A stretch of 64,000 nucleotides of DNA, from the NCBI GenBank assembly GCA_031213475.1, contig JARUPZ010000003.1, forward strand, positions 11,751,127-11,815,126, in the 5' to 3' direction. Below the pieces are notes generated by a model. It searched no databases. It had not been told where the DNA came from and saw nothing but the letters and a program-made list of their open reading frames with translations. Shown piece by piece: positions 33,036 to 45,602 of this stretch (positions are counted from its first letter, which is position 1; each line of letters starts with the position of its first letter). Position numbers and translations under genes: made by a program. The DNA is from Nereocystis luetkeana. Its lineage: Eukaryota > Sar > Phaeophyceae > Laminariales > Laminariaceae.

Positions 33036-34115
33036 GGCCATCCCACCCCACGGCGGTCGGGCCAGATTCCTGTAGATAATATAGGAGCTATAATGGGTGA
33101 GCCAATACGTACATAGGATGGACACTATTTGTGGCCCCGTGCTTTATTTTAATGGAAACCACTTTGTAAGTCACTTTATGTAGGACCTCAACAAACGTTA
33201 AAATTATGAATTGTGAAATATGTATTTGATGTGCTTGCTCCCTCTCAGAAATCTCACACTGCAACTATATTGGTCGTTGGTTGCAGCAGTACGATGCAAT
33301 AGAATCCGCGGGTAATACGATAAACGCACAACAGAGGGACCACACTCGGAGTATCGACTGTTTCCGTATCGAGCAAACTTCGTACTCTGAATGCTGAGGC
33401 TATTGGGGTGCTTGCGGCCTCAACATTGCGAGTGACTGGGAGTGTAAGCAGTACTCAACTTCAAACCTCAAAATACTTCCTGAATGTTGCGAGAAAGTTC
33501 GAGTGTGAGTAGTACTAAAGATCCAAATGCCATGGGTGCAAGGAGTGCCCGAAGGATCGGACGCCGAAGTATATGAATGAACGGTGGTCAACATTATCAC
33601 TTTAATCGAGAGGATGAGGTGTGTTAAATCGAGGTGTGAGAGATCAGACGACCGTGCTGGTAGGACAATGAACTGAAAACGATGTCGAACTTACTTCATC
33701 AGATGCGTTCTACGATAGACGCAGCACATTTCCGATAAAATGTTTCCCGAATGACGAGGTTCCTTGTCCCAAAATCGTGGTAATGCTAGTCTTGGTTCCA
33801 AAAATGAATGTTTGTACACTTGGGCGCCGGGATTATTCATCGGGATTCAGCTTGATTTTACTGAAGTCAGTTTTCGGTTGACTTACTATTAGCATGGAGC
33901 TTTTTAAGGGAGGAGCCTCAGGAATAGTAGGGTGAACCTCTATCGCAGAACGCCTCATCACAAACACGAGGATGATGGAGACGGCAGAAGCAGTGGTAAT
34001 GGACAATGTAAATGCCGTCCGAGACGTATCTGCACGAAGAACGGCTGTAATTATGGTGGCCATCGACAGAAGAGTGTGCTGGATTGGGTCGTCCTGAGCA
34101 AAGCACTATGGCCTG
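33036..34115 (-). mobile_element. Element R, copy D, 5'-truncated, carrying a MITE
   Basis: Reverse complement of the right part of R copy A (about 23.35-24.15 kb), including the terminal GC-rich palindrome at 33036-33063. Homology stops near 34115. MITE M4 copy 2 interrupts it. Confidence 0.82.
33702..33956. mobile_element. MITE M4, copy 2 (target duplication ATCA)
   Basis: 255 bp with ends GATGCGTTCTACGATAGA and complement GAGGCGTTCTGCGATAGAGG. ATCA flanks both sides (33698-33701, 33957-33960). R copy A has the uninterrupted site, reading CTTACTTCATCGCAAAC in the same orientation, which proves the boundaries. Confidence 0.92.
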
Positions 34116-36290
34116 TATCCTACTGATATTGGGTTTAGGAGCCTAGTCGATCGTGATAGATGCTTAGCCGTGTCGAACTACGCCCCTCTTGTAGCAGGGT
34201 TCTGTGTCTGACTTGCCTCCCATTCATCCGCCACTGTTATTGTGCCATCGTTGCAGCCAAAGTTATGGTCATCTGGATTACACTATGATGACAACATTTA
34301 TTTCCAACATTAGTCATGCAATTCAGTTCAGCATTTCTACAACCGTTCTTCTCCGATCAGGCGGATCACCCGATACTCGGATACGGACGACAAATGAGGG
34401 ATGCGTGGTACGCTCAACAACTACACACTCGCGTTCGCAAATTAATGGAACCTTTAGTTTGGACATTGGGCGCATGTGGCCTTAATACCTGCCCTCCCAT
34501 TGCGGGGACGAAACACTTGGAAATAGGGTCAAACTTAGATACATGTACAGCAGTGCAGTACTCGAACCGTCAAGATGCCCAGTCGTCATTGGGAACCGTG
34601 TCAGATACTTCAACAGAGTCAAGCTAGTTTGACTCTCCGTTCCCCGCGTCAGCGACTAAGGCGGCACATGAGTATGCGTGCTGGGGAGGGGCTTTGTTTT
34701 TCTATCGGAAAATACCAGGTTTTCTCTCCTCGGTCGATTGGCATTGTGTATCTCGTATCCTCCGCTTAGGATGCATGTATTTGTTCTGGTAGAGCAGTCA
34801 CACTTGCTACAGGCAAAGCGTTCCGGATAGAAACTCACGCTCCGGGGTCATTTCGGCGCGATGCAACGAGCGCCTGTTTTCACACCAAGGTTTGGTTTAC
34901 TTTCCAGAGTCCTACAGTAGCCCGCTCTATTCTCTATGCTGGGCGTGTCATGCACCTTCTTCCCCCACGACCTGGGCAAAAGCAGGATAATCGTCACCAC
35001 GTGCAGACTGGGGTCATGCTCGCCGACGTTGGAATCACCCACTTGCCCAACAGCGCGTGCCAATATTGATAGATCATGCACCAGATCAAGGAATCATCCT
35101 ACCGAACACAATGGTAGCGGGGTCTCCACCCTTCAGTTAGAATTATTACGTCGGCATGAGTGACGCAGAGGCAGCACACGAAATACATGGAAACCTACGA
35201 AGCGATCAGTGACGACGCCGTGCCGGACTCACCTCCAGAGGAACCCCCTACAGTGCTTCTCGGCGCCACTCGATTAGGGTGTTCTGCCCGATACCGGGGT
35301 ATTCGATTTTCTGAACAGCTATAGCAAGACGATGGTGGGCAGCTTCTGCAGCGCCATTTTCAGAGTATTTGACAGCAAGGTGCCAGAGCAGTAGCACCAA
35401 CGCCAGATGCGGGGAACGAGCGGAACAAGAATAGGCAATTAGCGTAAACATAATCGGAATAGTACGACCGGTCGGTTGACAATGAGAACCGAAACGAGCG
35501 AGAACTGCGCAATCCTTTTCCATAGTGGTAAGGTGTAGAGGGGTGTGTGGAGGCGGGAGTACGCTAACGGACACAAACGGCTCAAAAACGACCCCCTGAA
35601 GTCTACCAGAGCGTGATCTGATTGAACGATTTCGAATTTCTGGCCTTTGACCTTGTCCCTCGTCTGTCCCTCGTCTGTTCCTCGTCTGTTCGCTTTGGTA
35701 CTCGCCTTTGTGCGACCTGTACACTGGACCGGTTTAGACATTCCCGGGACCTATAGACGCCTACGTCCGTTCTGTGCTGCTCGTGTTGAAAACCGTGCCG
35801 AAATGGGAGAGCGTGGTGGTGGTAGGTGCTCTTATTGAAAGGCTGCCTGTGCCAATCGTAGCTGGGAATCGAAGCGTGTACCAGAGTGGTACCACCACCG
35901 CAACAGCAGTACAGAGCTGGTGGTTTTGCGGTTTGAGAACTCCACCAGCAAAGGTTTCCCCGGAAAACAAAGATAGAAGTCTCCCGGCCACATCAAATAG
36001 AACCGAGGCAGGACTTCGTAGGTGTTGTTGCTCCTGTGCTCGTCGCTTCCAGGCCACAGGAGCATGCCCATTTTAAATCACGGTGTCTCTGGGTTTCACA
36101 TGAGTATAATGGCCTCACATCAACGAAGCAGAGACAGTACAGACACGTACGTATGCTAACGATAATAATGGTTGATATCGGCCCGATCAGATACCAAACC
36201 TACAAAGAATCTTAACGATGCAAGAAAAGGTTGACTGTAGGAGTTCAATCGATTGCTGAATAAAATCAAAGCTTATCACGATATTTAGAC
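34116..36290. other. Stretch without a supportable gene
   Basis: Unrecognised frames (34316-34627 +, 35248-35724 -) and a short TCCCTCGTCTGT tandem at 35655-35690. No domain seen. Confidence 0.4.
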
Positions 36291-36294
36291 GAAA

Positions 36295-36660
36295 CGGTAA
36301 CGGCGGTAACGGCGCGACGGAACGGTAAAACCGCCGTCTAAATGGTCCCGCCGTCCTCTCCCGTTCCGCCGAACAAATCCATGACTGTCGTCACTTACCG
36401 TCTCCTCCCGCCGAAGATCTCTCCCGCTGGAAATTACCGTCCCGCCCCGTCATGACAACGTTAATTACCGCCCTGTCCCGCCGATAAAATCTCTCCCGTT
36501 GGAAACTACCGTCCAGTCCCGTCGTGACACTGTAAATATTTCGTCACGTCCCGTCATCGAAAACTGCACCGTTGTCGCATACAGCCCCCTCCCGCCGACA
36601 CATCTTGCCTCTTCCCGTGCAAGCAAGATACACTCATGGTCGTCTGCTCCCGTCCATTCC
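36295..36660. repeat. GC-rich degenerate repeat of CCCGCCG/CCCGTC units
   Basis: Recurring TCTCCCG(C/T)TGGAAA(T/C)TACCG and GTCCCG(C/T)C with GTCATGACAACG, and a (GGTAACGGC) start at 36295. Architecture recalls the GACCC arrays of the hAT element, but no TIR or target duplication was found. Confidence 0.55.
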
Positions 36661-37076
36661 CACCACGAATTGCAAAATTAATTATCCTGGTACGAAATTT
36701 CGAGTTTTACCAAAATTAGTCGTAATTCCTATATAAATACCTTGTAATCATAAATTGTGCTCAACCTCCATACTATAAATGCGAAATACTGAACAAGCGT
36801 ATCACGCAGCTTGCCATCTTGAGTACAGTCAGTCGAACTCACAGCTGGCGTCTTCAATCATCTTAATCTTACCTGGTACCTGGTATATAATCTGAAATTG
36901 GATTTCCTTTTTTTTTAGCAGAAGCTGTGCTGGTGTTGAAGCAGTTATAAGTTTACCCTAAAAAACGCAAATGATTGTGAAGGACGATAAAATTGAAAAA
37001 CATACTACCACGTAGTAAGTGGTACGCCGCCTGTTTTTTATTTTCAATTTTTTGTTCATGAATCTTCCAAGTTTAG

Positions 37077-37500
37077 GTTCTGAACCTACAGAACCATACC
37101 CGGATTATTTACCCGGGAAATACCCTACAAAGAACTTCTGTAAATTCTGTAAGACATTTATACCCGTACCCGGAACTTCTGTAAGTTCTCTACGACCTTC
37201 ATACCCGTACCCGGAAATTCTGTAAGTTCTGTAAGCCCCGTTTCACAATACCCGGGGTACCGGTACAACGTTTTTGTACCTTCCCGGGATTTCTGTGAGT
37301 TTTGTACGCCCGTGCCACAATACCCGGAACTTCTGTGAGTTCTGTAAGGGCTTTATACCCGCACCCGGAACTTCTGTAAGTTCTGTAAGACATCCATACC
37401 CGCACCCGGAACTTCTGTGAGTTCTGTAAGACCTTCGGCGCAATACCCGGGGTAAGGGTTTATATACCCTCGGCACAATACCCGGGTGCCGGTACAGATT
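37077..37500. repeat. Minisatellite P, array 1
   Basis: Units of about 40-60 bp built on ACCCGGAACTTCTGT(A/G)AGTTCTGTA and ACCCGTACCCGG. The same repeat forms a second array at 51490-52030. Minus-strand translation gives recurring TELTEVPG, but frame conservation across units is poor, so it is not called coding. Confidence 0.85.
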
Positions 37501-37765
37501 AGGATATCGGGAAACAGGATTTTCAACCCTTGACAGACAGCAGGTTTGCCTTGACATGCCGTGACTGACACCACACTACTAGGGTTTAGTGTGGAACACC
37601 TCGGCCCAACACCCTCGACAGCGCATGTTTTGCCTTGCTTGCTAAACATGCCTCCCGACATGTTTGTTGAGGAGTGATGTTATGCATTCTGACGTCATGT
37701 CTCATCAGTAAATGACACACCAAAAATGAAACAACGAACTTGCAGCTCGCATATACGTCGTATGT

Positions 37766-40700
37766 ATCTATTAATTTAATATGGAAAGCGTGATGCCCAA
37801 TTTAAAACTTCCTCAGAGTATTGCCTCTCTATTGCCAACTTGTATAAAAAATATAGACCTACTCACAACTTTTTTGAGCTCCCTTCATGTGTGTGTGTGT
37901 TCTTCACATCAAACCGTTCTTTCTACCCGCCAACATCCGGCGATACCAGTGTCCGTGCCGATTCTTCAATCGTAGAAGAGATACAAGTTACGTCGTCACA
38001 AAGCTACGCCACAGAGATACTACGTTGCCACGTACCAGGTATGCCGTAAACACGGCAGTGGGCAACGCAATGCCATGTCATCATACTAAATACGGCAGGC
38101 ACGACATACACATTCTATGAAATAGAGAAACAAAAGGAAACAATAAAAGAACAAAAACAACGTAGACAAAATGAAAGAGAAAAAAAAAAAAAATGAAAGC
38201 AAGACTAGAAGAAACAATCTGCCGTGCCCCCCCTCGCAGGCGAGGTGGCCAACACTTGAAAAAAGAACGAGCTGGAAAAAAGGAAAATATAACAAAAATA
38301 CAACTGCTTGTAAACAGAGTAAGAGAAAGAACCAAGGAAAAAATAAAAAAGGGAAAATAACGGGCAGACCAAAGCCCAAAGCACCCTTCAGGTGGTGGCA
38401 GCAGTTTGTGGTACGAGCAGTATAGCCAGGTTCTCCCTGCTAATCCGCCTGGTACCTTACTACCCAGACTGCCGTCTCCGCCCTGCGTTCGTCAACTATG
38501 CCCAGCCCCTTGGCGTCAGACAATCCGAAACGAGGAGAGCAAGTTCGTCACTCAACCACGCCACAAGACTCCTTCAGTACGGCTTATCAATCAAAAAAAG
38601 GAAGAGAGAAATAAAATGAAAATCACGGAGAATCAGCGAAAGAAAAACAAAACAAAACGAAAAGAAAGAGATGGGAAGACCACGTTCGAACCAGCTGCAC
38701 CACTAGTAGTATGGTCATGTTCTACTTCCTAGTCGGCCTGGTGCCTTGCTACCCCGTCTGCCATATCCTTCCTACTTTCGTCTACCGCAGCTTCCCTTCT
38801 ACTGCTCCTGTTCCCCCCCTCTCTCCGCATTCCCTCGGTCGGGTTTTCTGCCACTTCTCCTGTTGCCCCCTCCCCCCCCAATTCCCTTGGATAGTGGCGG
38901 ATGCACGGCGCTGCCTACTCGTCTCAGCCTCAGCCTCGTGCCACCTCACCATGAACCGTTCGGCTTCTTCAAGGATCCCCCAGTACCACTTCCCCGCCTT
39001 TTTGGCTGCAGTGGACCACAACGCGGTCTCAACTCCAAACAACAAGTACACCAACGTAAAACAAAATGTATCTCTCACATACTCCGAAATCACCTTTTGC
39101 AAGCTGCCTTCGTGCAACGTTCCAAGATCTTGTCCTTTGCGACGTCATCTTCGAAACACGCATGTGTTCCTGCCCTCTTGCGCTTTGAACATCCGGTCCT
39201 TGTCATCTACCGCCGCTTCACCCGTCGAGCTACCGAGGGGTTCACGCAATCCTCTCTGTCGTCGTTTGTACACTACATACGCCGCGCTGTGGACTACTAC
39301 TACTGCAGACAACGAAGCAGTACCTTCCTCTATAAGCTCTGCAACAACACCCAATTTCCAAATCATCCTCCCTACCTCCTTCTGCCGCAGCACACTGCTG
39401 TACTCAAACAATCATGCAGCTTGACACGAGAAGGTACCAGGTATCTGTTTGTCCCGCCGCGTTGTTGGTCGAGATCCTAATTTGCTGTTACAGGTTACGG
39501 TTCGAAAACCCGCCGCAATCTTTATTACTTAACCAACCGACACCTCCCGTATAGAGAGGATGAAGAGCGACGCTCGCTACACCGCGTTGTTGGTGGCCCG
39601 TGGCGATGATGATGAGTTTCGGCACGAAGATCTTGCCCCGAGCAAAGACAACTCAACTGCGTACAGCAGCGGGAAAGGAAGAACCCTGCCTGCAGCAACT
39701 GTGATGAGACAACGAGACAACAAAAACCGCCTATATACACGGTGCGAAAGACGTTGGCTCTCCTAGCAGGAGCGGATGTATGACGCGTATGCGCGGTTCG
39801 TCTATCATCCTCCGTCGGTTCACGTTTGCTCGTGCCGCCTTCGTTTGATTCCTGTCGATTTTTACCGCTCGGCTTGACGCTGCTGCTGCTGCTTCCTTCT
39901 GTTGTTTCACCGTCGTATGATGCTGTTGTTGGCACCCTGCTCGAGCTCTACTACTACGTTCATATCAGTAAGAATCACGATTGATCGAAAACAGCTTTTC
40001 ACGACGTCAAAACTCGGCCTGTATCACCTGTGCAGCAGCCGGTTTGATGGATTTTGGGGGTTGTACCGACATTGCTCGCGGCTCGCAAGCGTTCGATTTC
40101 TCGGTGTTATACTCGATACTCCGGGTAGACTAAATCCGGGGTGGTCGCGTATAGGGAGCTCTTCTCCTCCCTCCCCACTCTGCTGTATTTTCAAGCATGT
40201 ATGTATTTACAAGGTTCTCCTTCAGGATGTGGGTGACACGAAATCCGGGGGGTGTCGCAAGTTCAAAAGGGAGACGCATGTAAAACCCTTCCACCTCTTT
40301 TTTGAGTAAAAATGATCTCGGAGTGAACTGAGTCATGCGCTACTGATTTATTGCTAAAAGCGAAGAGTAGGAGTCTAGTCTTCGATGCTCTCGCTTGCCT
40401 TGGCGTATACCTGGTAGGAGACATGGACTCTACTCACCTGTGTTGCACTACCCACAAAAAAAAGCTGATTTTGCCAAACGCTGCTGCTGCCGTCTCCATC
40501 ATCCCCGTGTTTGGGATTAAGCAAGTTCGATATCGTTATCAATTCATTATTCTACCGGCACGGTCGTCTGACCTCTGCTCTGACACCTCGATTTAACACA
40601 CCTCATCCTCTCGATTAAAGCGACAATATTGTCGACCGTTCATTCGGATATTTCAGCGTCCGATCGTGCGTGCACTCCTTGCACCCGTGGCATTTGGATA

Positions 40701-41170
40701 TTTAGTACTACTCACAATCACACTTATTCGCAATATTCAGGCAGGATTTCGAGGTTTGAAGTTGAGTACTGTTCACACTCCCAGTCATTCGCAATATTAA
40801 GGCCGTAAGCACCCTAATAGTCTCAGCATTCAGAGTACGAAATTAGCTCGATACGGAAACAACCGATACTCCGAGTGTGGTCCCTCTGCTTTGCGTTTAT
40901 CGTATTACCGGCAGATTCTATTGTATCGTGCTGCTGCCACCAACACCTAATAAAGTTGCAGTGTAAGATTCCAGAGAAGGAGCGCAAGCACACCAAATAA
41001 ATATTGCACACTAAATAATTTCAGCGCCGGTTGAGGTCCTACATAAAGTGATTTACAAAGTGGTTTTCACGGGGCCACAACTAATGTCCAACCTACGTAC
41101 GTATTGGCTCACCTATCATAGCTCCTATATTATCTACAGGAATCTGGCCCGACCGCCGTGGGGGCTGGAG
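37766..41170 (+). mobile_element. Element R, copy B, with a 1.16 kb internal insertion
   Basis: Starts ATCTATTAAT like copy A and ends at the palindrome GGCCCGACCGCCGTGGGGGC. Relative to copies A and C, 37888-39048 is extra: it begins in a TG run, shares its left part with 615-800, is A-rich in the middle and ends at a minus frame with no known domain. A 24-29 bp deletion near 39226 and unique sequence at 40.04-40.47 kb (shared only with copy C) distinguish it from copy A. Confidence 0.82.
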
Positions 41171-42935
41171 GAACCCAGAAGTCGTAACGAGTACGTTCCC
41201 CATTCTCGCTCTACAGCAGAAAAAAATGCTTGGGTACAGTACAAGAAACCGAACATTCTAGCGCCTGGAACCACATTTTCAACCTTTAGCGACAAGGTCC
41301 GGAAGAAATGAGGAAACGAAAAGTGCTGTCGCTTTGGCATACTCACGGAAGTGCACCAAGGAGCTCATATCCGGTCTGACAAATTTAGGCTCGATGGAAA
41401 CGTTCGGAGCTAGAGCAGAAAAACGAAATGTCCCGACAAAGAAAACAGCGGCAGACGTGCTTCCATTGGCTTTGTTGTCGGGACGTTTGTCAAAATCAGC
41501 TTTTTTTTGTGGGTAGTGCAACACAGGTGAGTAGTCCATGTCTCCTACCAGGTATACGCCAAGGCAAGCGAGAGCATCGAAGACTAGACTCCTACTCTTC
41601 GCTTTTAGCAATAAATCAGTAGCGCATGACTCAGTTCACTCCGAGATCATTTTTACTCAAAAAAGAGGTGGAAGGGTTTTACATGCGTCTCCCTTTTGAA
41701 CTTGCGACACCCCCCGGATTTCATGTCACCCACATCCTGAAGGAGAACCTTGTAAATACATACATGCTTGATAATACAGCAGAGTGGGGAGGGAGAAGAA
41801 GAGCTCCCTATACGCGACCACCCCGGATTTAGTCTACCCGGAGTATCGAGTATAACACCGAGAAATCGAACGCTTGCGAGCCGCGAGCAATGTCGGTACA
41901 ACCCCCAAAATCCATCAAACCGGCTGCTGCACAGGTGATACAGGCCGAGTTTTGACGTCGTGAAAAGCTGTTTTCGATCAATCGTGATTCTTACTGATAT
42001 GAACGTAGTAGTAGAGCTCGAGCAGGTTGCCAACAACAGCATCATACGACGGTGAAACAACAGAAGGAAGCAGCAGCAGCAGCGTCAAGCCGAGCGGTAA
42101 AAATCGACAGGAATCAAACGAAGGCGGCACGAGCAAACGTGAACCGACGGAGGATGATAAACGAACCGCGCATACGCGTCATACATCCGCTCCTGCTAGG
42201 AGAGCCAACGTCTTTCGCACCGTGTATATAGGCGGTTTTTGTTATCTCGTTGTCTCACCACAGTTGCTGCAGGCAGGGTTCTTCCTTTCCCGCTGCTGTA
42301 CGCAGTTGAGTTGTCTTTGCTCGGGGCAAGATCTTCGTGCCGAAACTCATCATCATCGCCACGGGCCACCAACAACGCGGTGTAGCGAGCGTCGCTCTTC
42401 ATCCTCTCTATACGGGAGGTGTCGGTTGGTTAAGTAATAAAGATTGCGGCGGGTTTTCGAACCGTAACCTGTAACAGCAAATTAGGATCTCGACCAACAA
42501 CGCGGCGGGACAAACAGATACCTGGTACCTTCTCGTGTCAAGCTGCATGATTGTTTGAGTACAGCAGTGTGCTGCGGCAGAAGGAGGTAGGGAGGATGAT
42601 TTGGAAATTGGGTGTTGTTGCAGAGCTTATAGAGGAAGGTACTGCTTCCTTGTCTGCAGTAGTAGTAGTCCACAGCGCGGCGTATGTAGTGTACAAACCA
42701 CGACAGAGAGGATTGCGTGAACCCCTCGGTAGCTCGAAATTCTTCTGTTTCGATGGACTTCGGGTGAAGCGGCGGTAGATGACAAGGACCGGATGTTCAA
42801 AGCGCAGGAAGGCAGGAACATATGCGTGTTTCGAAGATGACGTCGCAAAGGACAAGATGTTGGAACGTTGCACGAAGGCAGCTTGCAAAAGGTGATTTCG
42901 GAGTATGTGAGAGGGGTACATTTTGTTTAACGTTG
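39046..42935. repeat. Giant inverted repeat (arms ~1.43 kb, spacer ~1.0 kb)
   Basis: Arm 1 is 39046-40480 and arm 2 is 41484-42935. A hand-compared ~105 bp block differs at three positions (~97% identity). Identical minus/plus frames of 136 codons occur at 39935-39525 and 42027-42437. The spacer carries the right end of R copy B and unrelated sequence. Confidence 0.9.
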
Positions 42936-43074
42936 GTGCATGAGGGGAGCTCAAAAAGGTTGTGAGTACGTGAGGTATACCGGTATATTTTTGAAACAAG
43001 CATGTGATAGAGAGGTAATGCCATGATAAAGGTAAAAAATTGGGCATCATGCTGTCTTTATATAATTAATGGAT
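41484..43074 (-). mobile_element. Element R, copy C, inverted relative to copy B
   Basis: Reverse complement of copy B from its start (43074, ATCCATTAAT) to the point matching 40480, where homology ends abruptly. It lacks the insertion found in B at 37888-39048. It shares B's specific segment at 40.04-40.47 kb, so B and C come from the same R lineage. Confidence 0.88.
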
Positions 43075-43654
43075 ACAGATACATGGAGTATATACCTGCT
43101 TTATTTATAGTATATACCAGGTACATAGTTTGATGCGTATAGTAATAATACAATAACATCCCAACGAACGCGACTTATGATACGCACGTACGTAGGTAGA
43201 GGTTTCTTTTTTTTATTCGTACACTTTCACCATTATTATTAAATTAAACATATACTCCGAGTATAGAACTCAAGAGAGGGTGATACTTCGACTCTTTGCG
43301 TTGAATTCAATGTCGCGGTTTTCGTACACGCAAACCCCTCGACATAAAACTCGATACCTGCCTCTTTGCCAGTAGAACGTGAGGTGCCACATGGGTGAAA
43401 TGAATACTCACCAAGTCCACTAACAAACACGAAGGATACAACATTGGATGGGCTGGAGGATACAGCGCCCGCGTACACCAGTTGGCTCTTGGCATAGACA
43501 AGGCCGCAGCGCGGACGCGTCTCGTGCTCGTGGTGGGACATGTCCACCAAAGCGAAATACCTGGGTGGCGCTTCTACCCAGTCGGTCCAGGCTACCCATC
43601 CTTGGGTTCCCAAACGCTCTTCATCCCCGTGGTCAACAGGTCCTGCGTAAGAGG

Positions 43655-43864
43655 CTACCTGACCTTATGGCGTATCTCCGATTTCCCGTGAGCTCTATCG
43701 ATCCCTTTCCCTACGGCTACAACCATGCAGTGTGAAGTGGGCAGCTCCCAACCTCCGAACATTTTGTGGAAATACTTATTCGCGGATAGATAACCTCGTA
43801 TGGTCTGGCTTTGGTTTTTGAATGCAAAGCATCGCAGAGCCATGAATTTTTTTAAGTCTTTCAC
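43655..43864 (-). pseudogene. Tyrosine recombinase N-terminal remnant
   Basis: Contains NQSQTIRGYLSANKYFH, a SAM-like core-binding helix pattern typical of DIRS recombinases, and VGKGIDRAHG. A TAG stop interrupts the RPLT block just after VR (about 43657), and the catalytic Arg/His/Tyr region is not recognisable downstream. Confidence 0.6.
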
Positions 43865-43910
43865 TGCTGCGTTGACTCCATCACCCTCTGCTAGCCACGG
43901 ACTCTTCCAT

Positions 43911-44333
43911 TCAATTGCTCTGAGACGGCACCAGGTTTGCCACTTGTTTCAGTACGCGTGTCTCCAACCTTTGCCCGATTTCTGTTTTGGGCCATCTCGA
44001 GATGCTTTCCGCTACTACGTTCTGCACGCCGGGAATATGCTTTCCGTCATGGCTCCATCCGCTCGTAATTTCTAGTCTACCTAGAAGTCTCAAAGCCGGT
44101 GAAGCTCGCCGGTTATGCGACCCACCACACCGATTAATCCATGACACGGCTGCCATGTTGTCCCCCCTCAATAGGACGGGGCCTCCTTGCATGACTGGCC
44201 TGTCGTGCAGAATGGCTTGAGTCACGTACGCCGTCATGAACATACCACCCAATTCAAGCAGGTTGATTGCGACTGCGTCCTCTCCTTTGGTCACTGTTTG
44301 GCTCTTCAAAAGACGCGACACTACCGGGTTCAA
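43911..44333 (-). pseudogene. DIRS-like RNase H domain
   Basis: 140 codons with VLLRGDNMAAVSWINR (the Asp-centred strand of retroelement RNase H) and HIPGVQNVVAESISRW (the second catalytic region, Asp of the usual ADxxSR replaced by Glu). It directly follows the RT in the same orientation with a frame break between. Confidence 0.75.
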
Positions 44334-44642
44334 GTCGTATCTCCAGTATACTTAAAGTTCTGGGCAAAAACATCGACTGCGGTAAAGCTTGCGTCCGAGT
44401 AGTATCATCGCGAAGGTGATCGTTCTACGTGTGCGTAAAATGGTGCGTTGAGGGACTCCCCGGCGCTAACCAACTTCTGTTCGATTGCCCATTTCCAAAA
44501 GGAGATATCATTGTGGAACTCCCAACCCAAGTCTCACTACCCTCTTCGTCGATTTTTTGGCTTTAGCGGCTTTGTGAAGATTGGTCAGACGTAAAAGCTG
44601 CCAAATAGAGTATCTACCGGCTCTGATTATGTAGGTGAGGTT

Positions 44643-45602
44643 TCAGAAATTGCTTGCTATGCTTAGCACATCTTGTGCGCTTGCATGCGTTTTGTCCCCC
44701 GACCACTCCTGCTCGAGAAGGAGCCTAATTGCTTCTACCCGTTCCTTAGTCACGGAAATCCGCATGGTGTGCGTGTTGATTGTAAAACCCTGCGCATCTA
44801 CGATTTTGTTCCAATCAGTGCTCTTCTTTAGCGCGAGTATAGGGGTTTCACCTTTCTCGCCTGGTCCGAATAATCTCACGTTATCTGAAGCGAGGGAAGC
44901 GGAAGCTATGCGGGCGGTCTGGTCTGCAGGATTAAGTTGCACGCTGGCCATAATGAAGTGGTCTACGTATACTACCGTCAGAAACGGTTCGTTTGGCCCC
45001 CCTCTTCGTGGTGCTTTCACTCTGACTCCGGTCGGGATCCTAGTTGGCTTGCCCGACTCCCATGGGTCCACGATTTTGACATGCGACATCATAGCCTCGC
45101 CTTCTGGTAGAATAGCCGCCCTTTCTACCATGGTGTGAACGTGGGCGTGTTCAGCCGCTGAGGCCATGAGGCGCCAGTACCCGGGCGAGGCTGCCCATTC
45201 AAAGGTGAGTCTAAACTCTGCTACCAACACGTCGTCTACCACATAGCAAAAGTTCTGTGCTTGGTGCGGTGATCCCCTGACATTCCTGAAGGCGTCTGTT
45301 ACGTCTGCTTTGGCCAAAAGGATACGAAGGTGAGGGAACCTTATTCCGAGGTCGGTAAGCGCGTTCAAAAGTGAAGGGAGTGCGTCAGCACAGAGGCATT
45401 TCGGCACATCTTCCGTTTTCGTGTCTTTATTTAGCCCTCCCTTCTCTCCCCTCGCCGCGTCGACATCAACTGAGCAGTCGTTAATTATTCTGACCTTGTG
45501 CGTAACAACGGCACCGAGGGGCGCCACACGTAGTCCTTTGAGCGCGGCAGCTGACTCTCTGTTTAACACTAGAACGCGATTGCGTCGTACAGGTTTTCCC
45601 AA
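44643..45602 (-). pseudogene. DIRS-like reverse transcriptase with YVDH active site
   Basis: 319 open codons. KVRIINDCS (residues 36-44) is the fingers motif. LAKADVTDAFR (first catalytic Asp at residue 100) and FEWAASPGYW are palm motifs. The YxDD box reads YVDH (residues 212-215): the second catalytic Asp is His, encoded near 44960-44958, a one-base change from GAC to CAC. The protein would therefore be inactive although the frame is open. Confidence 0.85.

Noticed and set aside
37077..37500. CRISPR array
   Set aside because: Units vary, have no constant-repeat/unique-spacer pattern, and the genome is eukaryotic.
37199..37661. Overlapping minus ORFs with TELTEVPG repeats as a repeat protein
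   Set aside because: Unit lengths break the frame repeatedly; better explained as noncoding minisatellite read in translation.
38711..39480. Two ~240-codon plus-strand ORFs in R copy B
   Set aside because: They cross the insertion boundary at 39048 and overlap each other in different frames, with no domain; repeat DNA.
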